From: Diphasiastrum complanatum
Taxonomy: Eukaryota > Streptophyta > Lycopodiopsida > Lycopodiales > Lycopodiaceae
NCBI GenBank assembly: GCA_029204225.1
Contig: CM055102.1
Coordinates: 26,702,922 to 26,766,921 of the forward strand
Direction: 5' to 3'
Length of the DNA: 64,000 nt
Under the pieces are notes generated by a model. It worked only from the letters and a program-made list of their open reading frames with translations, made no database searches and had not been told where the DNA came from. The stretch's first letter is position 1. Each line of letters begins with the position of its first letter. Made by a program: the position numbers and the translations under genes. Shown here piece by piece: positions 36,657 through 49,035 of this stretch.

Positions 36657-38460
36657 ACTTGACCACAAGTGGACCACATGAGCAACATGGCTCAAATTGA
36701 GAAAATTCTGCTACCACCATGAGACTTACATCCTCCATCTAGCTAGGCTGACATCTTGTCAGACACAGACCTGTAAAGTTGACATAAATGAGCGACTGAG
36801 GCTCAACTTGAGGAAATATTACTACCACCATAAGATTGTACCCTCACCAGATAGACATCTAGTAGACATAATGACAAGTCAATGAGATACAAATGAGTAG
36901 CAAATGACGTAGCAAATGCACAACCACATACAACTCCGACTCAGATTTAGACTCTCGTGACAAGGTAACATGCAAGCCCACACACACTCATGCAAACCAA
37001 CATGAATGATAAAGCATCAAATACATGACCAAGGCCTTCCCATAAGTGGTATCTTGTTGTACCAACACATGTGCCACCTGTAGATGTGATTACTACACCA
37101 CTGGTCTCCAAATCAGATCCTCAACCATGGTCACACTTGTAACAAGATGCTCTCACGTCCAAGCATATCCATCAGATGTTGTCATACTGATCCAAGATCA
37201 ACCATCGATCCAATGAGCGCTCCAAGCCTCATCCCTGATGTATCTCCCAAACAAAGCCATGCTCCAAGCCGATTTCCCTAACATCATGTCCAATAAGTCC
37301 TGAAAGCTGATCCACATCCATTCTCATGCTCCAAACACAAGAGTCTACCAAGGACTCAATGAATGAATGTACGCAAACCTCGCCATAGGCTATACATGAG
37401 CAGGTCGCCTATCTCCCAGAGATACTAATGATGATTTGCCTCTCCTACATCCCATGTAGGCTCAACTTCCCATGCTTGATGTTGCAAACTCTGATTTGAC
37501 CAGTACATAGGCCTCCCACCAAGGAGTTTGTCGCATTAACACATCCATCACAGATCCAAGCCAAAACAAATGCAAAAATAGATCCAACTATCGTGATGAT
37601 AACTCACCCACGATCCATAGCATATCAAGTAGGATAGCTCCAACAGAACCATGTACCATGTACAATATGATCACCAAGTATCCATTACATGTTGATAGCT
37701 CCCCAAGAATTTGTCCTCCTGTAGTGCAACTAGACTCCAATTGGATCTAACCAACAAAGCTACATCCTGCTTACCGAATAATGATGGATAAAAACAACAT
37801 GTGATCATTGTGCATATAACTTGCAACTCACCTAAATACGCATCCAAGTATCAACTAGAAACGAAGGCCAGCCTCATAGACATTTACATCCAAGTAATGG
37901 ATACCTTGTGACTATCATGCCTCTTTTTTGAACATATTAAAAAGCTTTTTCCAAATGTAGGTGTTGTTCTTTCCACCCTACGTGGAATTTTTTCCATTCA
38001 AAAAGCTTCAAAATGGGTATTAGGTGGCCTTATAACAAGTTTATAAAGCTCATAGATATTTAGAACCCACATTATGCATATATGTATTGAGAACCCACAT
38101 TATTTTTGTTGTCCCTTGAATCCCATATATCCTTCACAAAAGTGAAGAAGCATATGGTTGCTTGGCCACAAAAAATTCTACTCAGCCTTGATATTGAGGT
38201 TCAAAGATCATTCATGCTTGAATAATAAGTGAGGGGTGGCAGACCAACACTATAGGCAATCTGGTTTTTTTATTAAGGTCTTAGTGATATATTTGCCATC
38301 TCTACTGTAATTGGCTCAGGTCTACCATCCTGAAAGAGCATAATTTGACAAGGTGGGTGAGGCTTGGATGGAAGAGGGTGAGAATGATGTATTCTACATG
38401 TTGAAAATTAAGCCCACAGTTGTCTCCTTGGTGAATGACTAATTTCTATTTCATGATTCC
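36657..38460. other. intergenic, unassigned
   Basis: No domain is seen. A block near 37975-38040 (TGGAATTTTTTCC, then AAAATGGGTATTAGGTGGCC) recurs at 41885-41943, so both belong to an interspersed repeat I cannot classify. Confidence 0.45.
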
Positions 38461-38469
38461 TCCTGCATG

Positions 38470-39540
38470 TTTATTGATCGTTGATGTAGGGTCAAGTGAA
38501 ACCAACTTTGGTTCTACGTCTGCTCATCTGATACCGGCAGGAATCACAAACTTAGACAACCAATTTATTTGAAGAACGTCTACAACGGGCTTTAGGCTGA
38601 TCTCTAGCAAAGGGTAACCAATCCTATCATAATTTCAAGTTCAGATGTTAAGCTCAATAACTTGAAGTCATTGAAGACTTGGCCATCTGCAACAACTTCC
38701 ACGAAATTAACATTTAGAACAAGTTTGCATAAATACACTACTTTTTCAACAATCTGCAGATATACATTATGTTTTCAACACCTTCGGCTTTTTCGCGTTT
38801 TCCCGAAAAATGCGAAGGGAGAGAAAACTCTCGAAGGTCATCTACTTTCACGAGTTAAATTGTTTTCAAGACATCTTCGCCTTTTTAAGGGCACCTTCGG
38901 CATTTTGCGAAAAATGCGAAGAGAGAAAAATCCCGAAGGTCATCTAAAATAAACGAGAAAAGTTCCAGCGACATCCTCGTCCGTGTCAACGATACTAATT
39001 CATTGACCGCATATACTATGTACAACTGTCACAAAAGCCATATACTTCCAAGTACAATGGCTTTCCTAATTAGGTGACGTCATTCAATGTAATTAATACA
39101 CGGATGGAATCTACAAATAGATCGTCCAAGCACATATTGTTGGTTGTTCCGTCCATGAGACGCATTATTTGAGCCTCCCAATTACGCCGTCAATTTTGGT
39201 TGTAATTTCTATTTGTATTGTGCTTCAGTGTAATACAGCAACAACACGTTTTTATCTGTGTACAACGTAGATGAATGCTTGTTGTGATTGAATGCACTTT
39301 CATTGCTGTTTGATCGCTGTTGTTTACTCACTCTGATCAAAACACGGAAGTCTACAACTCCTCAGTTTTTTATCAGACAATGGTTGTCTTTTACGAATGA
39401 GGAAGTCGCGATATCATGCTGCTCTTCCATTTTTTTCAGAACCATACTTCATATTGAATCTGATTTCCAGTAATACCACACACAAACCATTTCTAATCTC
39501 TTCAGTAAACTGTACTCTTGTTTTTTAGAGTACAAATTAA
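38470..39540 (+). repeat. probable solo LTR-like remnant with hairpin array
   Basis: At 38770-38955 there are two copies of a unit of about 110 bp with palindromic halves (CTTCGGCTTTTTCGC... and ...CGAAAAATGCGAAG). Next come ATTAGGTGACGTCATTC and CTACAAATAGATCG, a promoter-like layout similar to the copia F LTR. No flanking internal domains and no firm borders. Confidence 0.35.
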
Positions 39541-39584
39541 ATTTTAAGATCATGTTGGGCAATTAGAACACTTAGAGTTGCCCA

Positions 39585-40689
39585 TCATTGCGAAGCCTCT
39601 CGATCAAGGTGGGAAGGCCCGCAGGGTACTAGGAGAAGGTAGAACTTTTCATCCTTGACCTGATAGTATTCTGCAGTCCACACTTCCTGACAGAGTGAGC
39701 ACACGCTATGGAACATCCACTGAGTGCAGTCTGTCATGTTTGGTTCATTACAACACCATGTTTGGGCTAGCAAATTGAATGTCTCTCTCATTTTGATCCT
39801 CCAATATCCCCCATACATCAGCCTAAAAATGCCAAGATCAATCCCTGCCTCTCCAAGACATTTGCGCGCAGTGTTGTTGCCAATATTGACCACAGCGAGG
39901 TTCAGCACAAAGAATGGAGCTGAGCATATAAGCAACAAGGTCACGATGTGGACATAGCGGTTCCCAAAGCCTAGTATATTCATATTCCATCCAAACACAC
40001 AAAAGCAGCAAATAGTAGGAAAGAAGTGATGACCCAAGATCGTCTTTGAAGTCAAAAAGACCTCCTCTCCATTCAGGACTTTCTACCAGCTTTCGTTCTC
40101 TTGATGCAAATGAAACCTTTCTTTGCAAAAGCTTATGCATCTTGGAAACCTCTCCTCCATTCTCACATTTATCCAAAGCTAGGATAGTTTCATTTGCATC
40201 CTCTTCGACATAGTCCTTATCCAATGGACTAACAATGTTATAGATGCCAGTAGCAACAGCACAGCCAATGGTAGAAGAGAGGCAAATTGCAATCCCAATA
40301 GCATGATACATGGATCTCTTGTATCCCCAATTCAAGCCACAAAGCGCATATTGAGAGAAGCAATTCAAGTGTAAGAGCAGAACTACCACCATTATATGGG
40401 CCCATTCATGAGGCTTGCGAGTTTCATCTTTACAATAAACTTTTCTCAGAGCTATTATGTCGGGAGGCTGAGAGCTATTATGTCGAGAGATTGCCATGTG
40501 TACAGCCTATACAAGTGCAAAAATCTTAAAAGGTGAATGTAGAGACACATTGAGCGTGAGGGCGTTTATAATCTGATTGCCCTGCACGACACTCGACCGA
40601 TGGTAAGAGGGCATAGCACGACAGAATTCAGCATACCGACCATGACCATGAACAGAAGTCCTCCTGAAACTACCACGCCAAGAAGTCAT
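39585..40689 (-). pseudogene. PLAC8-family (Cys-rich) membrane protein pseudogene
   Basis: The family comprises plant PLAC8-domain membrane proteins like those encoded at Arabidopsis At1g11380, from memory. The minus strand reads MTSWRGSFRRTSVHGHGR and RAMPSYHRSSVVQGN (from 40689), then KPHEWAHIM, LHLNCFSQYALCGLNWGYKR, IYNIVSPLDKDYV and SPEWRGGLFDF; then, in another frame, CVFGWNMNILGFGN, LGIFRLMYGGYWRIKM, CCNEPNMTDCTQWMFHSVC and SLCQEVWTAEYY. Two lesions break it: an in-frame TAG at 40504-40506 and a one-base frameshift at about 40035-40045. No introns are visible, so a retrocopy is possible, though I see no poly(A) tract. The TAG could instead lie in a short intron ending TGTATAG. Confidence 0.75.
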
Positions 40690-41719
40690 AATAGCAACAC
40701 AAGGTTTTTGGGTTTTTCAGCAAATTCCAGGCATAAAGCTCAAATCCCACCTCGCCTCTCCAACAATCGGAAGATTAATGCCCTCTCTAAGACGAAGTGA
40801 ATTAGATATAGGCGGTGAGGGCGTCTTCTCATAGATCTCTTCTTTGGAGGCTTCTAGACGCTTAGACATGACTGAAGTTTGGAGAAAAGCCTCCACCAGG
40901 TTCAGTGGTTTCGGAGAACCAAACCATTTGTTTCCAAAACATCCTCCTTTTGGTGTCGTTGTGGATCCTTCTTGTTTCTCTCATTCTTGTTGCTCTCGTT
41001 CATCAACCAATCGTTTTCTGGAAATGGCAGAAGCCAAAACAGACGGCGACAAGGCATCATTCTGACTTGTTTCATTTGCTGTCATTTTTACTTCAGTACA
41101 TCAAAAGGAGGACTTACATGTGCTTAACGCCCGCCACTCTTTGGAATTTACAAATCTGATAGCAAACATAATTCCCCTAATCTCGAACAACCCCCTCCAC
41201 ATCCACACGCGTATCTTATGCATGCTTCTGAATCTCTGCTACTAGTAACTCATAGTGCAGGCTTGGGAATCTCTGCAGCTAGTGCTAAGTCTGAAGACAC
41301 TCTAGTGGCAGAGCAGCGTCTCTAGTGCACCACAACCAAAGCTGGATTGCCCTCGTCCAAAATTGCAATTGTAATGACATTATGCATCGATTGCAAAGAC
41401 TAATTCTCGTAGGAACCAAACGAAACACTATCTGCGACCTCCGGATCACTGCTGTCAAATTCAAAATTGCACCATTGACAAAATCCACCAGCCGATCCAA
41501 CTACATTGATCCCAATAGGATAATCGGCAAACTACAAAAAGACAATGTCATCAGCTAAACAGCCCTCGGCCTCACGCTTGCTCACCCACGGGCCACATCT
41601 CCCAGCATCGCGCGATCCCTTGGCTCGCTGGTGCAACCTTGCCGCGTTGGTTCTCCTCGCGTTGTCTCCTCGTCGTCGCCATAGACTGTGGCGTGAAACA
41701 TGAGAGAGACGAGCTACAT

Positions 41720-41721
<2 letters not shown>
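40690..41721. other. region upstream of the PLAC8 pseudogene
   Basis: Several overlapping plus-strand frames (40844-41159) are open but resemble nothing. The stretch 41560-41700 is GC-richer than its surroundings (GCGCGATCC, CGTCGTCGCC) and may be an old promoter or exon; this was not established. Confidence 0.4.

Positions 41722-41759
<38 letters not shown>
41722..41759. repeat. (GA)n microsatellite
   Basis: About 19 GA units, with shorter GA runs continuing to about 41815. Confidence 0.95.
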
Positions 41760-41762
<3 letters not shown>

Positions 41763-41884
41763 ACTGCATAGATAGAGAGAGACCATGTTTCGTGGGGTCG
41801 TGAGAAAGAGAGAGAGGAAAATGCCACTTCATTATTTTAAAAATTGATGATGTGGATTTTTGGTTTTGATTTTTTTTAATGATA

Positions 41885-43429
41885 ACGTGAAATTTTTTCC
41901 TTTTAAAGAACTTTAAAATGGGTATTAGCTGGCCTTATAACAATTACTCTTCGAGTAATTATTGCCAACCCTGTTGGCTCACAACCATAGGCATGACGGA
42001 TCCACATCACCCCATAATGCACTCAATGCCCTCAAGATGTGTAACACCTCTAGCTACACTCCATGCCACCTACCTCCAAGTAGGCTTGACTGTCCCTAGG
42101 TCACCACACATGATGCACTAGTTGAAGAACATTTGTTATGCATACAATGACATATCATATCTGAGCAACTACATCTCCCTAAGTGCCACCCCAATGGAGT
42201 CGTCATCCACATACTATGCTCACCTGATGTCTTCCATCATGGTAACCATCCAGCTAGACAAGTCGAACGCCCAAGCATCACCTGCTCATCTTGGCTCCTA
42301 GCATCTACTCGCTCTCCCAGGCTATGTGCCACCTGACACCATGCAAGCCCGTCCCTGAATCGTCGCTCATGGGATCCCAAGACCATTGTCTCTCTGATCA
42401 TACTGAGATATATGACTTTGAGTTACTTCCACTGGGCTTCATGATCTCACTTTTGGTGAATATGAACCATACAGGTTCCAACACCTGTGCCAAGCATAAA
42501 CTATAGCCATATGCATGAAAGCTATAGGTAACTTATCCACCCCCGTGATGTTAGATGTCTCCCCATCGATGCCAATGTCAATACTGGCCCCCTGCTGTAA
42601 TGCAATCCTGTACTCTCAAACGAGCACTTTGAGAAGTCCCCGCCATCAGTATCTCCTCTAGTAGATCACCAACAAAGCACTCACCATAGTGTTTGCCCTC
42701 CAATCACACCCAATCATGCGATCTCCATCAGCTCTCCAACCTAGAGCTGGCTCTCAAAGTTTCACGCTTTGCCCATTTGCGATTGTAGTGTCCTAGTTCC
42801 ATCATGAATCGCACCTATAAATTCTTTCCATTAACCAATGACTCAAGTCCAATCTGAAAAAGCTACTCCCTGATGATCATCTTGTCATCATGCAGTCCAG
42901 TCCAAATCAGGTATCCCAATGTCATTCGTGTTCACAAAGATCTGAACATCTACCTTGTAGTGCCCTTCATGTATTCTCCCAATCTAGTTCCAAAGTTGTT
43001 CATGTGAAGGATTCCAAACAACACCCTGAGAATACATTGAGATGCAAACTCCAAAGCCACCATCAAGTCTCTCACAAACAGTGCATGCCAATATCACTCC
43101 AAGTGAACATGTGAGATCTTCCATGGCCCAAACCAAATCATATGCACCTTGTCATCACTGGAATCTGCATCCTTGATGCAATATTGATATGGCAAATTGA
43201 CTTGACTTGTCCACAATAGGTTGTTTAAGTGTATCTCCTCGATGGAAAACCTAATACATTGTTCCACATCTACAATGACTTGATCAAAATTGACTTACCA
43301 ACTGCAAAACTTGTGAAACATCACACTCACCACTCACCAAGAGCATCCAAGGTGTGATCATTGACTTGTTCTTCATCTTCAGTGTGTCCCACACACAGCT
43401 CGTCCAATGCAAGTCCGATATCTAGCCCA
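41885..43429. other. intergenic, unassigned, with an interspersed repeat copy
   Basis: Opens with the block shared with 37975-38040. The rest is C-rich noncoding sequence (many CCATG, CATCA and CCAAG words), similar in style to 36900-37900, and has no domain. Confidence 0.4.
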
Positions 43430-44510
43430 AGTTTTACAAGTAGAGGTGAGGAAGTCCTCCAAATCCAAGGTAGAGCCTCCAAATGTCCTCCAAGCAACCT
43501 GCAAGCTTCAAGATGCTTCCCAACTCCAAGCTAGGATGCCTCCACCTGCAAGTAAGGATCTGCAAGCCTCCAAGGATCTCTCCTCCACCTGGGTCCCTAC
43601 TCTTTAAACACAAAGATAGATAACAAGCTGGCCTCAAGTATTCACCACCCAACCATAGCTAGATCCAAGCTCCAAGCAAGACCTATCTAGCACCCCCTTG
43701 CTAACCATAAGCAAATCACAAGCATACCACAACACTCCATAGCATACTCAAGATCCAAACCCTACTTATGTCCCATACCATAAGCAAGATCCAAACCTCA
43801 AGCATACTACCACAAGAAAGCACTCTACCCACTAGTAGCAACACTAGAGCATAAGCCAAGCAAACAAGAGAGATCTCTCCCCCACAATGGGTGCCCTACT
43901 ACCCTCATATAGATGGCCCATGGACCCCTCCAATGCACTATGGAGTTCCATGCTCATTCAATGAGAAAGAGAGAAGCCTAGGGGAGTTAAAGAATCTCCA
44001 AGAGCCTCCATAGGCTTATGGAATGTCAAGAGACTCCTTCCATAACCTATGACTCTTTGAATGCCTTTCTTGTGGAAGTTGGAAACTCAATGGACACTTT
44101 AGAAGGGCGCCCTCCTACTAGGTCCCATTGCCCAAGTTGTGCAAGTATACTTTGGTCCTAGACCAATAAAGTGATATGGTTCAAGGTTGAGGCCCAAGGT
44201 TTAGAAAAATAGTTATCCAATGACTTTCTAACACCTCACTAGGTTCCATACCTCCATCCAAGGCATAGACACCTACATGCCCTTAATCAAGGACACTAGT
44301 ACCTTAATCTAAGTCACCTACCCTTAATAGTAAGGGTACCCCTTATCCAAGGGTCACGTGACCCCATACCTCCAACTAAGGTATAGTCACTTGCCTGTCC
44401 TTATCCAAGGGCACATACCCTTAATCCTAAGGGTACCTTGCCATATAGCCCCCAACACTAAATGGACTATTAGGGGTCTGAAGTACTGCTAGTTACATAG
44501 GTATGTAACA
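43430..44510 (-). repeat. solo gypsy LTR
   Basis: Ends on the plus strand with TTACATAGGTATGTAACA, as the LTR at 6708 does, and aligns with 5895-6708 along its length: CAACTCCAAGCTAGGATGCC, then TAGGTCCCATTGCCCAAG, then CTTATCCAAGGG repeats. No gypsy coding sequence adjoins it, which suggests loss of the internal region by LTR-LTR recombination or truncation. The left border is approximate. Confidence 0.65.
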
Positions 44511-45726
44511 CCAAGGGCTTCTAATTGGCACCACCTCGCACTTCTATCATCCGACAAATGCGTGTATATCCAAAGCTAGTCTACATTTTCCTCCAAAAGA
44601 AAAATTTCCAAGTCGCAGATGCGTGTATCAATGCAGCTTTCACATGACTCAACAATGTCACTATTGATCATACATGTGAGAGCGTTTCCCCGAATGTCAC
44701 CCGACATTGGTCGATTCTAGCTCCTTAATTTGAACCTAATTACGAGAATTTTTTGCATGTAACCGGCATATCATGCCCACCTCTCACTTGTGATTGCTTG
44801 CCCTTTCAAAATTGTCGCCAATGGTGAGTAGTTACGACACCAAACTACACTTTCAACACTAGCTTTCTCCACACAATTCTGCTATCATTCGCCTCCATAC
44901 CGCATTTACCATTTATTGCCCTTCAAGTTCCTTTAGGCCCTGTCATGTGAAATGTTTTAATGATGAATATTCAATTTTGGCCTTTAACTCTTCATGGGCC
45001 CTCTTCAAGCCAATCTAATGTCTTCTTTCAATCCAACACCCTTGTTTCATCTTCCAACACACGATCGAGCCATTGCTCTACATTCACTTTGATCTTGCGA
45101 CCACTGTCTTCTTCGCACTCTCAAAAGAACTCTTGCAATCGCGGTAGCCTTCAAAACACTATGAGGCTACCCAAGTGAGGGCGCGTGAGGCCTCCTTGAC
45201 CCACCTTCCTTCACGCAAGCTTTCTCTCTCCAAGCTGGATTTGGCAGAAAGTGGTTGATTTCTCCTTGACCGTCCCATGGCCTACTACGGCTCCTTGATA
45301 GTTTGTTTGCACCCTTGAAGTGCCCAATTTTGTCCACCATGGAGAAAGATCCATGGTTTTCTGATTTTCCAAAACCTCGACCACCTTAGCTAGTTCCCGA
45401 AATTGCTACTTCCTCCTCCCACTGTAAATGGAGTTCAAAATCCTCTCAACTATGAGATGCCACTACCCTGCTTTCGATCCGCTCATCACAGCAATTGATG
45501 GATTACTGAAGGAATTCTGGCCAACTTTCCGTCACAGATATTTTTTGAAGCAATTCTTATGACGATCGTTCTGATCACTTCTCTAAAGTTTTGATCGAAG
45601 GAACTTTGCAGATTTCTGCCATCCTGCAACCCATACGGTGTCCTTCTCCTGAGATGCTTCTCATGTTGTTTTTTCTAGTGAAAGATGTCGACGATGCACC
45701 AGATCGTGCATACTTGCACCACCTTG
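44511..45726 (-). other. possible copia leader and unassigned sequence
   Basis: Lies downstream, in minus orientation, of the primer-binding site at 45727-45740. It could be a long leader, but no gag frame is recognised. Confidence 0.35.
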
Positions 45727-45740
45727 CCGCTTTGATACCA
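45727..45740 (-). other. copia-type primer-binding site
   Basis: The minus strand reads TGGTATCAAAGCGG, a tRNA-iMet-type site with one change from TGGTATCAGAGC. LTR-like sequence (ending ...ATTTTAACT) would lie at higher coordinates, but its extent is not visible. Confidence 0.5.
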
Positions 45741-45927
45741 AGTTAAAATTCTGATAGGATCTAGTGCAGTCTTGCATAAGTTGACTTAGAACACCAACAA
45801 CATAAGCAATATCATGTCGTGTGTGCTAAGTAAATCAAATTATCCACTAGCTACCTATTCTGATAAGCATCCATTGTCTTAGAGTCATCATATGTAGTAA
45901 GATTTGTGTTGACATCCATCTGTGTTC

Positions 45928-46197
45928 TCAAGGGCTTACAATTCTACATATCGAACTTATAAAGCAAATCAGTGTGTATCTACTTTGTGTAAAAAAGACG
46001 TCATTTTCCTTTTGCCCTACTTCAATGCCAAGACAATAGATATTGACGTATAACAGAATGGATATTATATCTAAATCTTGTTGCATAATGTAAAGATTAG
46101 AATCAACAATATTCTTTAACATTCCTCTTCGCTTGAAGTGTTCTATCATGCTCGTGGTGCTTGTTTCAATTTGTAAATAGCTTTGTTGAGCTTGCAA
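45928..46197 (-). mobile_element. copia reverse transcriptase scrap
   Basis: An 89-codon frame. STTSMIEHFKRRGMLKNIVD, then SNLYIMQQDLDIISILLYV, then YCLGIEVGQKENDVFFTQSR: the region around the YVDD motif, with the DD part and about 30 residues deleted between ILLYV and YCLGIE. Confidence 0.7.
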
Positions 46198-46719
46198 ACA
46201 AGATGTTCTCTAATAAAATAGCCCGCAACGACATAAAATATTGCAACAACCATATGTTAAATTACATCCTCTTATGCTTAAAGACAATGAAAGAAGTACA
46301 TGTTAAATTGGACACCCTTCCAATAATGCATTGGCTAATTCACAATGTGTGAATATTTTGTAGACATAAACATAATATCAACAAATTATATCTATAAAGA
46401 CATATTATTCAAAGTACATCATACTCAAATTTGGCCATTATGAAATGTATAAATAAATGGATGTATTGTTAATTATATCTATTTTGCAAATTCATCAAGC
46501 ACATAAGAATTTTCAAAATTGTGAATTTGATTCTAATATATTGTTATTTGATGCTGATATTAAATTCCAACAGTACTTATTATATGATAATTTTAAATCA
46601 TAGTAATCAAATCTTAAATATGGCATTATGATATTTGGAGAGCTATAAATGTTCACATCTTCTGATTAAAATTAATCGCAAATGCATGTATACAATGCAA
46701 AAGAAATGGAAATGTTTAC

Positions 46720-46815
<96 letters not shown>

Positions 46816-48170
46816 AACGAAATATCACATAGTTCCTGTTTACAAAGCAAGAATGAACCCTTTGAAGCCTTTATTCATATTCCAACAAGATTAAATAAAG
46901 TCAAAAAGTAAATACAATACTAAAAAAAGCACCATAAAGCATAACCACTTTCAAGACGTCCAGTTGACATGAGTTAGTACAGTGGGAAAGACATGTGTCA
47001 TAGCTGAGCGTCAGTTGTTATCCATGTCCTATACTACTTAAACAATGTACATAGTGTTTAAAAATCATAGTCCAATCTTCCCAAATAGTGTACAGTTACT
47101 TAGCGATAGGCCAAGCTCTAATATTACCATATCAGGGCTTATGCCATGCTGGTCAATGTGTGGGCGATTTATCCATATCATTTCATATCATTTTTAGACA
47201 ATGTATGTAAAGTTTTAACCGTATATATTTCAAATTGGCTAAAAAGCCTGGTGTAGACACGTGTGCTAGTGTAGACATGTGTATTGGTGTAGACACGTGT
47301 GTTGGTATTAGGGCTGATCCATACCATTCTAATCCATGTGAACCTTGTCTAAAAAGGCAGGTCACACATTACTTTTTCATATTGTTGAGCATATCCATGC
47401 TTTCCAGTCGTATCTCAATAGTATCCTAATATGACACCTACACGAGTAATATAGTTTATTATCATGGTTGGGTAGTGCAAATACGAAGGTAATTCGATAT
47501 CAGCATTGATGAGATCTTGTTGGATCTAGATCATAGTTAGGTCAAAGGAATAGCAAGGAAGTGTTTTTCAAGTTTAATTTACTTGTTCTATCTCATGTTT
47601 GAGCAATTTCATGTGGATGAGTGCAAATTGTCAAGATATGGTCTAGCTACATTGTTTTGCATCATTTTGATGTTGGAGTTGTACTAGCATTATTGGATGA
47701 TTTTGCTGATCGAAATGAAGCTATTTAAGGTTCATTATGTCACACATTCATGGCCAATTCGTGAAGTTTTGATGATATTATGTGACAAGATGGAGATGGA
47801 GGCTCAATCATGGAGTTTTATGGTGGATACATATCAAGAAAGGACAAAGATGGAGGAGACAAGCAAGCAAGTGGTCATCACTCACATTTATTGATTGGTT
47901 GCTGTAATTTTCCAGAGAGTTCAAAGTTGGAATCAGGGTGGAATCATTTCATTTACATTCTATTTGGTTCTTCTTGTTCTAGTTACATCTTGATGTGTAA
48001 AATTGATGTAAGAGGTAGTGAAACATCCAATTTGGACACTATTCTCTATATCAATTACAGAAGCTACTTTAGAACCTTAAAAAGGAGGTCTATACTTAGT
48101 ATCAAGATCATTCTAAAGTTGGATCAAAGTTCTATGGTTAAAACTATGCCTAAACTAGTCGAAGAGGGAG
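46198..48170. other. unassigned, with a GA microsatellite and an LTR-element 3' end
   Basis: No coding domain is seen. The last part (about 47690-48170) ends in a purine-rich tract (CGAAGAGGGAG, 48160-48170) next to an LTR start, so it is probably the noncoding 3' internal region of element H. Minirepeats with GTGTAGACACGTGTG lie at 47250-47305. Confidence 0.45.
46722..46813. repeat. (GA)n microsatellite
   Basis: About 46 uninterrupted GA units. Confidence 0.98.
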
Positions 48171-48660
48171 TGTGAGAAATTTTAACTAGTTTAGTCATAT
48201 TTTGGTTAATTGTCAATATTAGGCCAATATACATTTTAGACTTAAAGATAAACTTTATGAAAGTTATTTTAGTCTAAGTTCATTTAAATTACCACTTTTG
48301 GAAAGTGTGGAAAAGTTAGAAGGCCGAGTTTGGAAGATTCAAATATGAATGTTTGGTTCATTGAAATCTAGTTCATATTTTTAGGGGTTTTGACATTATG
48401 CGAGTAAATCATCTGTGAGTTTTTCGAGTTTTCCTTGTATCTTGCTTGCGAAATTCAATAGCACGTTTGCTACCAAATGGAAGCATAGTGTATGTTTCCG
48501 ACCCAGTGGATTTCTTCGTAGTTTACCGTTCTACGTGCCAAAAAGTCTGAGCGGCAAGCTGGTTTTCGATTTGTAGTTGTTGTGCTCCCCCTATTTTTGA
48601 CACAAACCTACTATTACAAAACTTCCAATACACCCCCATCCCCACATACCAGTCCCATTC

Positions 48661-48661
<1 letters not shown>

Positions 48662-48748
<87 letters not shown>
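48662..48748. repeat. (GA)n microsatellite
   Basis: About 43 uninterrupted GA units inside the element H LTR. Confidence 0.98.
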
Positions 48749-48751
<3 letters not shown>

Positions 48752-48886
48752 TCGGAGGAACAACTCAAAAAAGGCTTCCTTGACTTCACGACATAGAAAG
48801 ACAACCTTTCATGTGCGTAATGCATGCAAAAGGGTCTTTTGGGCGGCTCAAGAGAGAAAATGTTTCTCTTAGTCACTTCAATAAAA

Positions 48887-49035
48887 CCCACTGGGTCGGA
48901 AAATACACTGGGTCAGAAAAAAATACACTGGGTCGAAAAAATATATTGGGTTAGAAATACACTGGGTCGGAAAAATACACTAGGCTGAAAAAAATACATT
49001 GGGGTTGGAAAATACACAAGGTCGAAAAAATAAGT
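48887..49035 (+). repeat. minisatellite, about eight 16-20-bp units
   Basis: The consensus is ACTGGGTCGGAAAAATAC, with single-base changes and variable A-run length. Confidence 0.9.

Noticed and set aside
40844-41159. Three overlapping plus-strand frames upstream of the PLAC8 pseudogene
   Set aside because: No recognisable domain. The hydrophobic runs come from T-rich sequence.
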